From the NCBI RefSeq assembly GCF_003815675.1, contig NZ_CP033918.1, forward strand, positions 1,860,001 to 1,924,000: DNA of 64,000 bases. Reading direction: 5' to 3'. This DNA comes from Chryseobacterium sp. G0186. GTDB taxonomy: Bacteria; Bacteroidota; Bacteroidia; Flavobacteriales; Weeksellaceae. Shown here in pieces: positions 1 to 9,482 of the stretch. Made by a program: the position numbers and the translations under genes. Within the stretch, counting starts at the first letter, position 1; each line of letters opens with the position of its first letter. The notes beneath the pieces were generated by a model, which did not search any database, was not told the origin of the DNA, and saw only the letters and a program-made list of their open reading frames with translations.

Positions 1-2492
1 GCATTGAATATCTTGTTACCCCCACTGAATCTAACCGTCGTACCTAAGTCAAAGTCATAGAATCTGAATTTAATTCCAACTGCTCCAAAATATTTCGGTA
101 TTGTATTTCCCAATACTTTCTTATCAGATAAACCTAATGTAGAAGATTTACTCACGTCGTTAGGATTCGATGGATCAAAAACAGCATATGAACCTTGTCC
201 TACAAGCCCTTGAACTAAGCTTCCATCAGCTTTGTAATAAACTGGGTTACCGTTCGCTGCATTTACTCCCCAATAATCAAATCCATAGATAGATCTTAAA
301 GATTCTCCTACACGGATGATATTATTAGCACTGGAGAAGATATCCGCATTATTATTAGCAAGTGCCAACACCTTATTACTCATCAATGTCAGGTTAGCAT
401 TCACATCCAATCCGAAATTCTCAGTATTAAGAACATTGTAGTCCACTGAAAATTCGAATCCTTTATTCTTCATATCTCCAACATTCTTGTAGATACTATT
501 GTTAGGAACCCCCAATGATGGAGCTACCGGAGCTTCAATAATCATGTCGGCAACTTTGTTCTCAAAATAATCAAAAGTAAATTTCAATCTATTATTGAAC
601 AAGGCAAGATCAACCCCGAAATCATATTTATTACTTGTTTCCCATTTCAGATCAGGATTATAGATCTGAGAATAAGCAACCCCAGTATAATCTGCATATT
701 TGAAATTACTAAATAACCCCATGTATGGATAATAGTTACCAATGTCAGTATTTCCAACTTTAGCATAAGAAGCTCTTAACTTAAGGTCCGAAACTACATT
801 GCTGATTTTTTCCATGAAGTTCTCTTTACTCACAGTCCATCCCACTGATGCCCCAGGGAAATTACCCCACTTGTTGTTCATTGGTAATGAAGACAAGCCA
901 TCTCGTCTGATTGATGCCTGTAAGAAGTACTTACCTGCATAGTTATAGTTAAATCTTCCTGCATAAGAAATGATTCCTTGTTCTGTAATTCCTCCTCCAG
1001 ATTGTGGAGTTCCTACAGAGTTTGAAATAATTCCATTGTTAAAGAAAGGAGTCGACAGGTTTGTTCCGCCACCATAGAAACTTTGCAACTTCTGTTTTTG
1101 ATATTCATATACTGCTACAGCACCAATATTATGTTTTTCTGCAAAAGTCTTATTGAATGTCAAGATATTTTGGATGTTCCCTCTTAGATAATCTGAGAAA
1201 TCATTTCTGATAAATCCATTAGATCCACGTCCGTCACCATGTACCGGATTCCAGTATATGAAACCTTTAGTCTGAGATTGGTCAACACTTACCTGAAATC
1301 TGTAAGATAAATAGGGTAAAAATTTAATATCAGAATAAAGAGATCCGATCAATCTGTTTACACTGGAACGCTGTCTGTTGTTATTAAGGGCGTATACAAT
1401 ATTGGTAATATTATCTCCTGCAAGCAATGCATTTTGCCATCTACCTACTACTCTTGGATCAGTTGCATCAATGTTATATCCAGTTGGGCTCTTTGGGTCA
1501 AAGATCGGCGTATTTGGTAATTGCTTAATCGCATTGTAGATATTTCCTGAAAGTGATGATGCACCTGTATTCAGTCCAATATAATCTGTTTTTGTAAAGC
1601 TAAGGTTGGTTCCAATCTTCATCCATTCAAACGCTTGGTGATCCACATTAGCCCTTGTTGAGAACCTTTGCATTTCATTAGGAATGGCAACCCCTTCCTG
1701 TTTGGTATATCCAATGGAAGTATAATAGCTTGATTTTCCGAATGAACCTGATGCAGACAAAGTATTATCCGTTTGGAAAGCGGCTGATCTTAAAACAGCT
1801 TTCTGCCAGTCCGTATTATATTCTGTACCGAATGCGATCGCCGATTGGCCTGCATTCGCTCTTTTCTCATTAGAAATAGCAATAAAGTCAGGAGTTTGAA
1901 GTAAGTTGTATAAACCTATCGGCATTGCATACCCTGCATAATTGCTGAAATTAAGGCTTAATTTTCCGCCTTTCCCTTTTTTCGTTGTAATCAAAATTAC
2001 ACCATTGGCAGCTCTTGAACCATAGATTGCCGTTGCAGCACCATCCTTCAAGACCTCAAAGGATTCAATGTCATTAGGGTTGATGTCACCTAAACCATTG
2101 GTAGCAGTCTGCCCTCCTACATCTCCCGAAAAAATAGGGATACCATCTACAATATACAGCGGTGATGTTCCCGAAGTAATAGATGCAATTCCTCTAATTC
2201 TTACTCTAGGAGCCTCCCCCAAAATACCGGTTGTACTGGTAATCTGAACACCGGCAGCCTTACCTGCCAACTGCTGTTCAAAACTTGGAGCAGCAATACT
2301 GGCTACATCAGCAGCTTTAATAGATGTAACAGCACCTGTAACTTCTTTTTTCTTCTGGGTTCCATACCCCACTACCAAGACTTCATCAATTTCTTTTGTG
2401 GAAACCGTGTCTTTTTTCACCTTTTGTGCCATCACGCCTTGCCCTATAAAAAATAAGACACCAGCACTTAGCACTGATAATTTTCCATTCAT
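1..2492 (-). CDS. SusC/RagA-family TonB-dependent outer-membrane receptor (3' end outside window)
   Basis: The reading frame starts at 2492 and is still open at base 1, so about 830 codons of an expected ~1000 are visible. It has a signal peptide ending in MAQ, then a short linker, then the plug domain with the SusC-type motif VVGYGTQKKK and the family signature SRAANGVILITTKKGK, followed by barrel strands. The N-terminal carboxypeptidase-regulatory-like domain found in many SusC proteins is absent. SusC proteins form the TonB-driven import channel for glycans or peptides in the outer membrane, with a SusD lid lipoprotein; a partner susD probably lies just beyond the window edge. The signal peptide and leader closely resemble those of the second SusC at 4668-7613. 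The substrate cannot be told from sequence. Confidence 0.9.
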   Translation of the reverse strand, partial: MNGKLSVLSAGVLFFIGQGVMAQKVKKDTVSTKEIDEVLVVGYGTQKKKEVTGAVTSIKAADVASIAAPSFEQQLAGKAAGVQITSTTGILGEAPRVRIRGIASITSGTSPLYIVDGIPIFSGDVGGQTATNGLGDINPNDIESFEVLKDGAATAIYGSRAANGVILITTKKGKGGKLSLNFSNYAGYAMPIGLYNLLQTPDFIAISNEKRANAGQSAIAFGTEYNTDWQKAVLRSAAFQTDNTLSASGSFGKSSYYTSIGYTKQEGVAIPNEMQRFSTRANVDHQAFEWMKIGTNLSFTKTDYIGLNTGASSLSGNIYNAIKQLPNTPIFDPKSPTGYNIDATDPRVVGRWQNALLAGDNITNIVYALNNNRQRSSVNRLIGSLYSDIKFLPYLSYRFQVSVDQSQTKGFIYWNPVHGDGRGSNGFIRNDFSDYLRGNIQNILTFNKTFAEKHNIGAVAVYEYQKQKLQSFYGGGTNLSTPFFNNGIISNSVGTPQSGGGITEQGIISYAGRFNYNYAGKYFLQASIRRDGLSSLPMNNKWGNFPGASVGWTVSKENFMEKISNVVSDLKLRASYAKVGNTDIGNYYPYMGLFSNFKYADYTGVAYSQIYNPDLKWETSNKYDFGVDLALFNNRLKFTFDYFENKVADMIIEAPVAPSLGVPNNSIYKNVGDMKNKGFEFSVDYNVLNTENFGLDVNANLTLMSNKVLALANNNADIFSSANNIIRVGESLRSIYGFDYWGVNAANGNPVYYKADGSLVQGLVGQGSYAVFDPSNPNDVSKSSTLGLSDKKVLGNTIPKYFGAVGIKFRFYDFDLGTTVRFSGGNKIFN

Positions 2493-2520
2493 ATTAACAA
2501 ATTTTAAGATATTCCGATGA

Positions 2521-2552
2521 CAAATATGTTAATAAGAAACAACAGATTCAAA
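2521..2552 (-). promoter_or_regulatory. Putative Bacteroidota sigma promoter of the 1-2492 susC
   Basis: On the minus strand a TTTG (2549-2552) is followed after 20 nt by CATATTTG (2521-2528), close to the Bacteroidota TTTG / TAnnTTTG pattern. The -7-like box ends 28 nt before the start codon, exactly as for the second susC at 7613. The shared box, spacing and leader support it; no transcript data are available. Confidence 0.5.
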
Positions 2553-3179
2553 TAAAAATATCCTATCAAACAATCGATTGAAGTGAAAAATATTAATAAA
2601 ATTAATATAATAAATAAATAATATTAATCATTTTAAACTAAATAATGTAAATATTCAAATACAATTTAACTTTAACAAAATTTTAAGAACAATTAAAAAA
2701 AATAGCTTTATTCATTAAAATTAAAATAATAACGAAAAATTTTAATAGAAATTAAATTTTAATAGAAAAATATCCAAAATATAAAATAACAAATTATCAT
2801 AAAAATCAACAAAATGATAGAAAATTAATAAAAATAAACACCAAAACAACGATAGGAAATCAAACTAAACGAAAAAAAAAGACATCATTAATAAAAAAAC
2901 AGATAAAAACATATTGTAAACTAAATTCAATTCTAAATTGACTATAGTGTTTATTTTTAAAGCACCTTATTTTCTCTATATTCATTAAGCTAACAAAAAA
3001 ATATTTCAGAAAAACTGAGTTGTACATTGAAAATCATTGCTAATAAGAATTGAAATAAAGAAACATTCTAATTGTTTAAATTTACTGGTATCAGTTATGC
3101 CAACAATCTATTTTTAACAGGGTAAAATTAAAGAACACTTATTATTTCATTTTACAATAAGAAAAGAAATAATGTTAAA
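2553..3179. other. Very AT-rich non-coding stretch
   Basis: About 630 bp between the susCD terminator and the next susC promoter hold no convincing gene. The sequence is made largely of A/T runs with few G or C bases. No RNA gene or repeat was recognised. Confidence 0.6.
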
Positions 3180-3215
3180 TTCCAAAAGCTACTTCGTTTG
3201 AGGTAGCTTTTGGAA
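3180..3215 (-). terminator. Rho-independent terminator of the susCD operon
   Basis: A perfect 13-bp stem (TTCCAAAAGCTAC paired with GTAGCTTTTGGAA) with a 10-nt loop lies 18 bp past the susD stop codon in the minus direction, in an AT-rich context. Confidence 0.8.
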
Positions 3216-3232
3216 TAATTAAAAACTTTTTA

Positions 3233-4657
3233 TTATCGGTTTGTATTAATATCTTTAGGTATGCTAGGGTTTGCATCTAGTTCAGATTGGGGAATTAATA
3301 GATAAAACCTTTTATCATCTGGAACTAATGGATTATTAAGTAAATTAATTCTATGCCAAGAATCCCTTACAATTCCTCTTCTTAATCTTTTTGCATCATA
3401 CCATTCAACACCTATTTCTCCATAAAGCTCTTTTTTCCTTTCTAATAGAATTTCATTTAAAAGTTCATTCCCTGTATTAGACGATTTTACAGCATTAACA
3501 TCCCTATTCTTCTGAAGTTTATACAGTAAATCATGAGCCTGATCAGGATTTGTATGATATAAAGCCTCAGTTTCAATAAGTATCATTTCAGGAGTTCTAA
3601 TTAACGGTAGATGAGCATCAAATGCGAATTTGAATTTTTTCGTATACCATTGTCTGTAATCAGTGGCTGCTGTTGTAGCAAATTGATATCTAACATCTGT
3701 TGATGTGAACAATAATGGAAAACTTTTTGTAATAAAAGTATTATTGTAAGCAGACTCTGTTTGTGTATAGAACGCATGTGGAGCTAAAGCATAATAATTA
3801 GACTGGTCTGCAGTTTGTGGATTTGCTAAAAGCCACTCTTTACCCTCATTCATGTTATCAAACCCTAGCTGATAAGCTTCTGGACTCAGTACAGATTCCG
3901 GAACTCCACCATATGCCAATTTAGCATAAGCTCCCGCTTTATCCCAATTTTCCATTACTTGATAAACCCTTGCTGCAACAGCATAAGAAACCGATTTATT
4001 AAAATAAGAGTTATCAATTCTATCTTCACTTCCTATTTCAATTGCTTTTTCCAGGTCAGAAACAATAAATTCATACATTTCTTTTTGTGTACTGAGAGGT
4101 TTACCCTCTAATTCACCTGATTTTTTGTAAATAGGCGGGGCAAATAATGCCGTATCATATTTGTACGTATGTTGAAATTCTAAACTTAATTCAAAATAAA
4201 ACATAGCTCTCATTGTATATAGTTGCCCCAACAACTTGTTTTTATCAACCGAGCCTATTCCTGCAGACTTTTCAACTCCCTCAACACAAGCATTAACCTG
4301 ATTGATAAGAGAATATAAAAAGCTCCATGTAAAAGATGTTCTTCTAACATTAGCCGCTCTATTGTCATTGGCATAATCAAAGCGAAACCAACCATTATTA
4401 TTAATTGATATATTTCCTTTATTCTCTCTCGCAAAATACATAGACCCCAGGTTTCCAGTATCATGATTTTCTGTAAACTGACCTCTTGTACGTCTTAATA
4501 TTCCGGCAATATGAGCCTGTGCACCCTCATATGTACTATATATTACATCCGGAGCTATTGCATCCGTGGGCTGAAGTTCGTTCAAATAATCTTCTCTACA
4601 TGATTGAAAAGAAACTGCTATTACCAGTAAGGTAAAAATATATATTATTTTTTTCAT
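3233..4657 (-). CDS. SusD/RagB-family nutrient-binding outer-membrane lipoprotein
   Basis: The 474-residue protein starts with a lipoprotein signal peptide with lipobox FQSC (Cys20). It shows the SusD layout: N-terminal region around QLYTMRAMFYFELSLEF, TPR-like helices, and a C-terminal part with LIETEALY and LLERKKELYGE before a final surface region. SusD forms the lid over the SusC channel and captures the substrate at the cell surface. It lies 10 nt downstream of susC (4668-7613) in one operon and is closed by the hairpin at 3180-3215. No glycosidase or sensor gene accompanies the pair, so the substrate is unknown. The family assignment is firm. Confidence 0.95.
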   Translation of the reverse strand: MKKIIYIFTLLVIAVSFQSCREDYLNELQPTDAIAPDVIYSTYEGAQAHIAGILRRTRGQFTENHDTGNLGSMYFARENKGNISINNNGWFRFDYANDNRAANVRRTSFTWSFLYSLINQVNACVEGVEKSAGIGSVDKNKLLGQLYTMRAMFYFELSLEFQHTYKYDTALFAPPIYKKSGELEGKPLSTQKEMYEFIVSDLEKAIEIGSEDRIDNSYFNKSVSYAVAARVYQVMENWDKAGAYAKLAYGGVPESVLSPEAYQLGFDNMNEGKEWLLANPQTADQSNYYALAPHAFYTQTESAYNNTFITKSFPLLFTSTDVRYQFATTAATDYRQWYTKKFKFAFDAHLPLIRTPEMILIETEALYHTNPDQAHDLLYKLQKNRDVNAVKSSNTGNELLNEILLERKKELYGEIGVEWYDAKRLRRGIVRDSWHRINLLNNPLVPDDKRFYLLIPQSELDANPSIPKDINTNR

Positions 4658-4667
4658 TATTTTTTAT

Positions 4668-7613
4668 TTAAAATCCAACTGTTACTCCTAATGACATTGT
4701 CTTCAAAATATAAGATCTACTATCGGTAGTTCCTGAAATATTTTGTTCAGGGTCTATTCCTTTATGACTTTGCCATGTCCATAAATTATCACCTTGTAAG
4801 AATATTCTAAATTGATTAATTCCAAAATTGGTAAGTAAATCCGGATCAATATTATAACCAAGCGTAAGAGATTTCAATCTAACATAATCGTTCTTGTACA
4901 AAAATCTTGTAGATAATGCATTATTATTATTTTGTTTATTAATATTGATAGGGACACCCGTTACATCACCTGGTTTTTGCCAGGCATTCATTACATCAAC
5001 AGATTGTTGAGAATCACCACTTGAAAATCCAGACATTAAAGAGGCATAAGATGAATCATATACATGTCCTCCAAAACTAAAATTAGCTAAAACATTTAAA
5101 TCAAAATTTCCAATTTTAAAATAGTTAGTCAAACCTCCAAAAATATCTGGTAATGAACTCCCTACATACTGTCTATTATCTACTGCATTAGCTAAATTAT
5201 AATCCTTAGTGGTTGTCGTATTAATTACATTCCCATTTCCATCTTTTTCATATAAATACCACATTCCCATTCCATCAGCAGAATCCACACCAGCCCATAC
5301 CGGTAAATAAAAATCAAATGCAGATTTCCCAACCATCCATCTTTTAGTTCCATTAATAAATGACTCCTGAGTCATTTCAGTAATTCTGTTTTTAATGAAT
5401 GAAAAATTCAAGCTTGTCGTCCAAACAAATTTCTCATTTTTGAAATTTGTAGAATTGATTAAGAATTCCCATCCATAATTTCTAAGAGATCCCACATTAG
5501 TTGTTATAGTACTAAATCCTGTAGATTCTGGAATGGGTTTTGAGTATATCAGATCAATTGATTTTTTATTAAAATATTCTACAGTACCTGTAATTCTATT
5601 ATTAAAAAAACCAAAATCCAACCCTACATTAGTAGAAGCTGTTTTTTCCCAAGATAGATTATGATCTACAACGTTCCCTAATAAAACACCAGTTTGACCT
5701 AGTTGATTCCATCCAACTTCGTATAGGGAAAGGTATGGGAAATAGTTTTGAGTATCATCCGAATTCAAGATTTTGTTATTTCCCAACTCTCCATAAGAAC
5801 CTCTTAATTTTAAATAATTAAAAATATCATTCTTAAAAAATTCTTCTTTACTAACTACCCAGCTCCCACCAACAGAGTAGAAACTACCCCATCGTGTTTC
5901 TTCTGAAAAACGAGTTGATCCATCAGAACGGAATGACCCCTCAAGGAAATATTTGTTTTTATAATTATATGCTAGTCTTCCCAGGTAGCTAAACATTCTT
6001 TCCTGACTAACATATCCTGTTACACTTTCTGGCTTAGTAGACCCATTCAGCACATATACATTTGGTAAAAATCCAATTCCTTGTGCGCCTAAAGCATCAT
6101 AGGTAAATTGGTAAACCTCAAATAAAGCCTGGGCATCAATACCATGATCCCCCATTTTTTTTGAATAATTTAATCCATTTGTAAAGTTAATGGTTTTACT
6201 CAGGTCTCTGTCTTGAGCAACTCTACCTCCTACATTCCCAGCAGCACCATATTTATAGTGACTGTAAGCATTTTGATCTAATAAATACTGCTCATAACCT
6301 ATTTGAGATTTTAAATTTAAGTCTTTTGTAAAATTAATTTGAGCATAAGCATTAATTGTAAAGTTTGATCTTTTAATAATGTTTTTATTATTATAAAGTG
6401 CTCCTACTGCATTTTCATTATTAAGTATCGATCTCTGTGCATTCACTAATTGTCCAGAAGTCCCATTATTCCCATAATCATACTGTGGTTGACCAAAATC
6501 ATCCAGCAATAACCCTCCATTAGAATTTCTCATATATAATGGATAAATACTTGGCATAGTATAGATCCATTGTATACTGCTTGTATAACTATTCCCCGAT
6601 TGGCTTGGATCACTGGAAGTGGACGTTGTAAATGCTCCGTTCATCCCAACCTTCAACCATTGTGTCACATTAGAATCTACATTTAATCTTAGACCTATTC
6701 TTTCAAAATTTGAACTTCTTACAGAACCCGCAAGATCTAAATAATCAGCCGCTAAAAAGTATGTGGTTTTATCACTTCCTCCTTGCAAGGTAAACCTGTG
6801 TTCATGTTTAAAAGCTGCTTTATTTAAAATTTCTTTTTCCCAATCTGTATCCCATAGTAAATTTGCTCCTGGCACTAAATTACCATTCGCATCTATGGGA
6901 TTATTTATATTATAAGGATTATACCCCAATGCTGGTATCAGACTATTCGAAGCTTTTACTCCAGCATCAGAAGCTGTAAGGCCATTTGTGTATTGTTCAT
7001 TATTTCGAATAGCTTGCCAAGAATATTTCATAAAATCAGCAGCACCTAATGTTTTATGAAGCTTTACAGCTGGTGCTGACACTCCACTTAAAGAGGTTAA
7101 TGTTACTTTCGGAGCGGAATTAAGCTTTCCTTTTTTAGTTGTAATTAGAATCACACCATTTGAAGCCCTTGAACCATATAAAACAGTTGAGGATGCATCT
7201 TTCAATACACTCATAGATTCAACCTGATCCTGTGAAATATTATTAATATTCCCATTATATGGTATTCCATCCACTACAATAAGTGGGTCAGTGCTCCCAT
7301 TTAAAGATCCAATCCCTCTTATATAAATAGTAGGGTTAGTACCAGGCTGTCCACCAGAACTGATTAAATTTAATCCTGCAACACTTCCTTGTAAAGCTGA
7401 TAAAACACTGGGAGCCTGTTGTGTTTGAATAGTTTTTTCATCTACAACTGAAACAGAACCCACTATAGCCTCTTTTTTCTGTTTACCAAAAGCAACAACT
7501 ACTACTTCATCAATTTTTGTTGTCGTTGTATCCTTTTTAACTTTTTGTGCCGAGACTGTCTGTCCCAGAAAAAACAGGACACCAGCACTTAATACATGTA
7601 ATTTTATATTCAT
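4668..7613 (-). CDS. SusC/RagA-family TonB-dependent outer-membrane receptor
   Basis: This complete 981-residue receptor has a signal peptide ending in SAQ, a short linker with the TonB-box-like stretch DEVVVVAFGKQKK, the plug domain (IYIRGIGSLNGSTDPLIVVDG, then SRASNGVILITTKKGK) and a barrel ending in an aromatic residue (GVTVGF). Like its neighbour at 1-2492 it lacks the N-terminal carboxypeptidase-regulatory-like domain. It should import a SusD-bound ligand using TonB energy. It is first in a two-gene operon with susD. Its leader and signal peptide match those of the other susC almost base for base, which suggests paralogy or co-regulation. Confidence 0.95.
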   Translation of the reverse strand: MNIKLHVLSAGVLFFLGQTVSAQKVKKDTTTTKIDEVVVVAFGKQKKEAIVGSVSVVDEKTIQTQQAPSVLSALQGSVAGLNLISSGGQPGTNPTIYIRGIGSLNGSTDPLIVVDGIPYNGNINNISQDQVESMSVLKDASSTVLYGSRASNGVILITTKKGKLNSAPKVTLTSLSGVSAPAVKLHKTLGAADFMKYSWQAIRNNEQYTNGLTASDAGVKASNSLIPALGYNPYNINNPIDANGNLVPGANLLWDTDWEKEILNKAAFKHEHRFTLQGGSDKTTYFLAADYLDLAGSVRSSNFERIGLRLNVDSNVTQWLKVGMNGAFTTSTSSDPSQSGNSYTSSIQWIYTMPSIYPLYMRNSNGGLLLDDFGQPQYDYGNNGTSGQLVNAQRSILNNENAVGALYNNKNIIKRSNFTINAYAQINFTKDLNLKSQIGYEQYLLDQNAYSHYKYGAAGNVGGRVAQDRDLSKTINFTNGLNYSKKMGDHGIDAQALFEVYQFTYDALGAQGIGFLPNVYVLNGSTKPESVTGYVSQERMFSYLGRLAYNYKNKYFLEGSFRSDGSTRFSEETRWGSFYSVGGSWVVSKEEFFKNDIFNYLKLRGSYGELGNNKILNSDDTQNYFPYLSLYEVGWNQLGQTGVLLGNVVDHNLSWEKTASTNVGLDFGFFNNRITGTVEYFNKKSIDLIYSKPIPESTGFSTITTNVGSLRNYGWEFLINSTNFKNEKFVWTTSLNFSFIKNRITEMTQESFINGTKRWMVGKSAFDFYLPVWAGVDSADGMGMWYLYEKDGNGNVINTTTTKDYNLANAVDNRQYVGSSLPDIFGGLTNYFKIGNFDLNVLANFSFGGHVYDSSYASLMSGFSSGDSQQSVDVMNAWQKPGDVTGVPININKQNNNNALSTRFLYKNDYVRLKSLTLGYNIDPDLLTNFGINQFRIFLQGDNLWTWQSHKGIDPEQNISGTTDSRSYILKTMSLGVTVGF

Positions 7614-7641
7614 TTTAACATATTTTAATACATTCCAGCAA

Positions 7642-7673
7642 CAAATATGTTAATACTCCTTAACAATAGCAAT
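7642..7673 (-). promoter_or_regulatory. Putative promoter of the susCD operon
   Basis: On the minus strand ATTG (7670-7673) is followed after 20 nt by CATATTTG (7642-7649), 28 nt before the susC start codon. Box, spacing and most leader bases are the same as upstream of the susC at 2492. Confidence 0.5.
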
Positions 7674-7981
7674 TTATAAAGCATTATAAAACAGCACCTT
7701 AAACTTTATATATTCTTTCATTTTAAACAAAATCCATTACATTGCATTGAAATTCACTTCAAACAAGAAAAAAAATTAAATACAATAATATTTTGACAGA
7801 ATTTTAACAACCAGTAAAAATTTGATGAGGCTACATCTAATTTTGAAAAAATCAAAAAAAAATTAATAGAAACGAAAATTTTAAATCAATAATATTCACA
7901 ATAAAACTTAGCAATTTTATATTAAAACCACCAAAAAACAACAATTTAACAAGCAAAAAACTTAAAAAATATACAAAAACA
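7674..7981. other. AT-rich non-coding stretch
   Basis: About 310 bp upstream of the susCD promoter hold only AT-rich sequence; I see no gene or RNA. The terminator of the HMG-CoA synthase gene closes it on the right. Confidence 0.5.
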
Positions 7982-8013
7982 ACAAAGCACCCCAAAATTT
8001 GGAGTGCTTTGTT
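7982..8013 (-). terminator. Terminator of the HMG-CoA synthase gene
   Basis: An ACAAAGCAC / GTGCTTTGT stem extended by CC/GG pairs forms a strong hairpin 20 bp past the stop codon at 8034. On the minus strand it is followed by TTGTTTTTG. Confidence 0.75.
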
Positions 8014-8033
8014 ATCATTTTATTGTAAAAATA

Positions 8034-9362
8034 TTAATTCTGCTGCTTATAATATCTCGCCCCATTCAGGACAGGATTCTGATCCTCAATAGAAATAAGG
8101 CCAAATCCTTTGTAATCAGGATTTACAGATTCTTTCAGTTGTTTTCTGTGAAGTTTTTCATAGGTTTCAAAATCAATGGCTATTCTATTATTCAGATTTT
8201 CGAATATATTCCATTTTTCTACTACTTTTTTCCAGTTCGCAGAAATTTTACCAGCAAATACCTTAGACTTGGAGCCGCTGCCGTATCCAAAGAATCCTAT
8301 CTCTTTTCCTGACAGATCTTCATTCTCAGTAAAAGAAGTTTGTAACCCGGAAAGGAATGCCATGAAAATAGAAGCGGTATACATATTTCCTATTTCAGAA
8401 GAAGCTCTCTGCGTCTTTTCAATAGTATCATTGATCAGCTGTATATAATTTTCAGATTTTGCAACAGCTTTTTGTTCATCGGGAGTTTCATAGGACAGTC
8501 CGTTTTCCAGGCTATAGATTTCGGTAAATACTCTTTTTCCATGGAAAGCATAGGGAAGGTGAAAAACAATATACTTCCAATCCTGATACGGCTTTTCCTT
8601 TCCTGTAATATCCTTATAATGCTGATATGCCTCTCTTATTCTATCCTGATAGCACTGGTTGGAATACTGCCCGTCAAAAACCGGCTCATCTGTAAATATT
8701 TCAATTTTATCGGGATAAACATTTGGTGCACCGTTCAGATCTTCTTTTTTATACTGTCTTCGCGGCTTGAAAAAATCAAAGACACTTTCTGTAGCAACTC
8801 CCCAATGATTTTCAATCTCCATAAGATCCGGTTTTGCAGACACTAAAAGTGAAACTGCCCCACCTCCTTGTGTATATTCTCCGGAGGAAGCCAATTCATA
8901 TTTCGCATAGTCACTGGCAATCACCACTGCTTTTTTCTCAGGATTCACTCTTACAAAATCTAACGCGTTATGAAGAGCATCCACTCCCCCCACGCAGGCA
9001 AAAGTCATATCTACAACGTCACAATTTTTGAAAACTCTCTCGCCAAATTCTGCCTCTAAAACCTTTTCAACCATCTGCATCGCATAGGAAGCTGTTGGCT
9101 TAGCAGCATCCAATGCACTTTCCGTTCCCAGATAAATTCTTGCAATGTATTTAGGATTGATGCTATAATCTTTAATTAACTTTAATAATGCCTCTGCTGC
9201 AAAAGTGGCAGCATCTTCGTGCACGTCGGGAAGTCCCATTTTATGAAGTCCTAACCCTTTCTCCAATTTGGCAGGTTCTATGCCTCTTTTTTCAGCTAAA
9301 TCTTTAATTTCCAAATACAAAGAAGGTACATAGTAACTTGCCGCCTCAATTCCAAAACTCAT
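8034..9362 (-). CDS. Hydroxymethylglutaryl-CoA synthase
   Basis: The 442-residue thiolase-fold protein matches bacterial HMG-CoA synthase (MvaS type), which condenses acetyl-CoA with acetoacetyl-CoA in the mevalonate pathway. The three catalytic residues are visible: general acid Glu81 in GTES, nucleophile Cys123 in DMTFACVGGVDAL, and His268 in FHLPYAFHGKR. The TQGGGAVSLLV segment is also typical. The length is slightly above the ~390 residues of staphylococcal MvaS, with inserts in the second half. It stands alone between terminators on both sides. The mevalonate role fits Flavobacteriia, which commonly use that route, but no other pathway gene is in the window. Confidence 0.9.
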   Translation of the reverse strand: MSFGIEAASYYVPSLYLEIKDLAEKRGIEPAKLEKGLGLHKMGLPDVHEDAATFAAEALLKLIKDYSINPKYIARIYLGTESALDAAKPTASYAMQMVEKVLEAEFGERVFKNCDVVDMTFACVGGVDALHNALDFVRVNPEKKAVVIASDYAKYELASSGEYTQGGGAVSLLVSAKPDLMEIENHWGVATESVFDFFKPRRQYKKEDLNGAPNVYPDKIEIFTDEPVFDGQYSNQCYQDRIREAYQHYKDITGKEKPYQDWKYIVFHLPYAFHGKRVFTEIYSLENGLSYETPDEQKAVAKSENYIQLINDTIEKTQRASSEIGNMYTASIFMAFLSGLQTSFTENEDLSGKEIGFFGYGSGSKSKVFAGKISANWKKVVEKWNIFENLNNRIAIDFETYEKLHRKQLKESVNPDYKGFGLISIEDQNPVLNGARYYKQQN

Positions 9363-9401
9363 AATTTTCTAAATTTTAAACGAATTTATAAAAGATAATG
9401 C

Positions 9402-9432
9402 AAAAAACAGTGGTTTTCACCACTGTTTTTTA
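9402..9432 (-). terminator. Second, distal terminator after the M1 aminopeptidase gene
   Basis: The symmetrical hairpin AAAAAACAGTGG / CCACTGTTTTTT has a six-base loop and can work in both directions. It lies 40 bp upstream of the HMG-CoA synthase start and 17 bp beyond another terminator. Confidence 0.65.
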
Positions 9433-9448
9433 TACTATTACCAATAAG

Positions 9449-9477
9449 AAAAAAAGCCGACATCATCTGCCGGCTTT
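9449..9477 (-). terminator. Terminator of the M1 aminopeptidase gene
   Basis: On the minus strand, GCCGGCA pairs with TGTCGGC (one G.U pair) and is followed by a run of seven T, six bp past the stop at 9483. Confidence 0.75.
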
Positions 9478-9482
9478 AGTAT

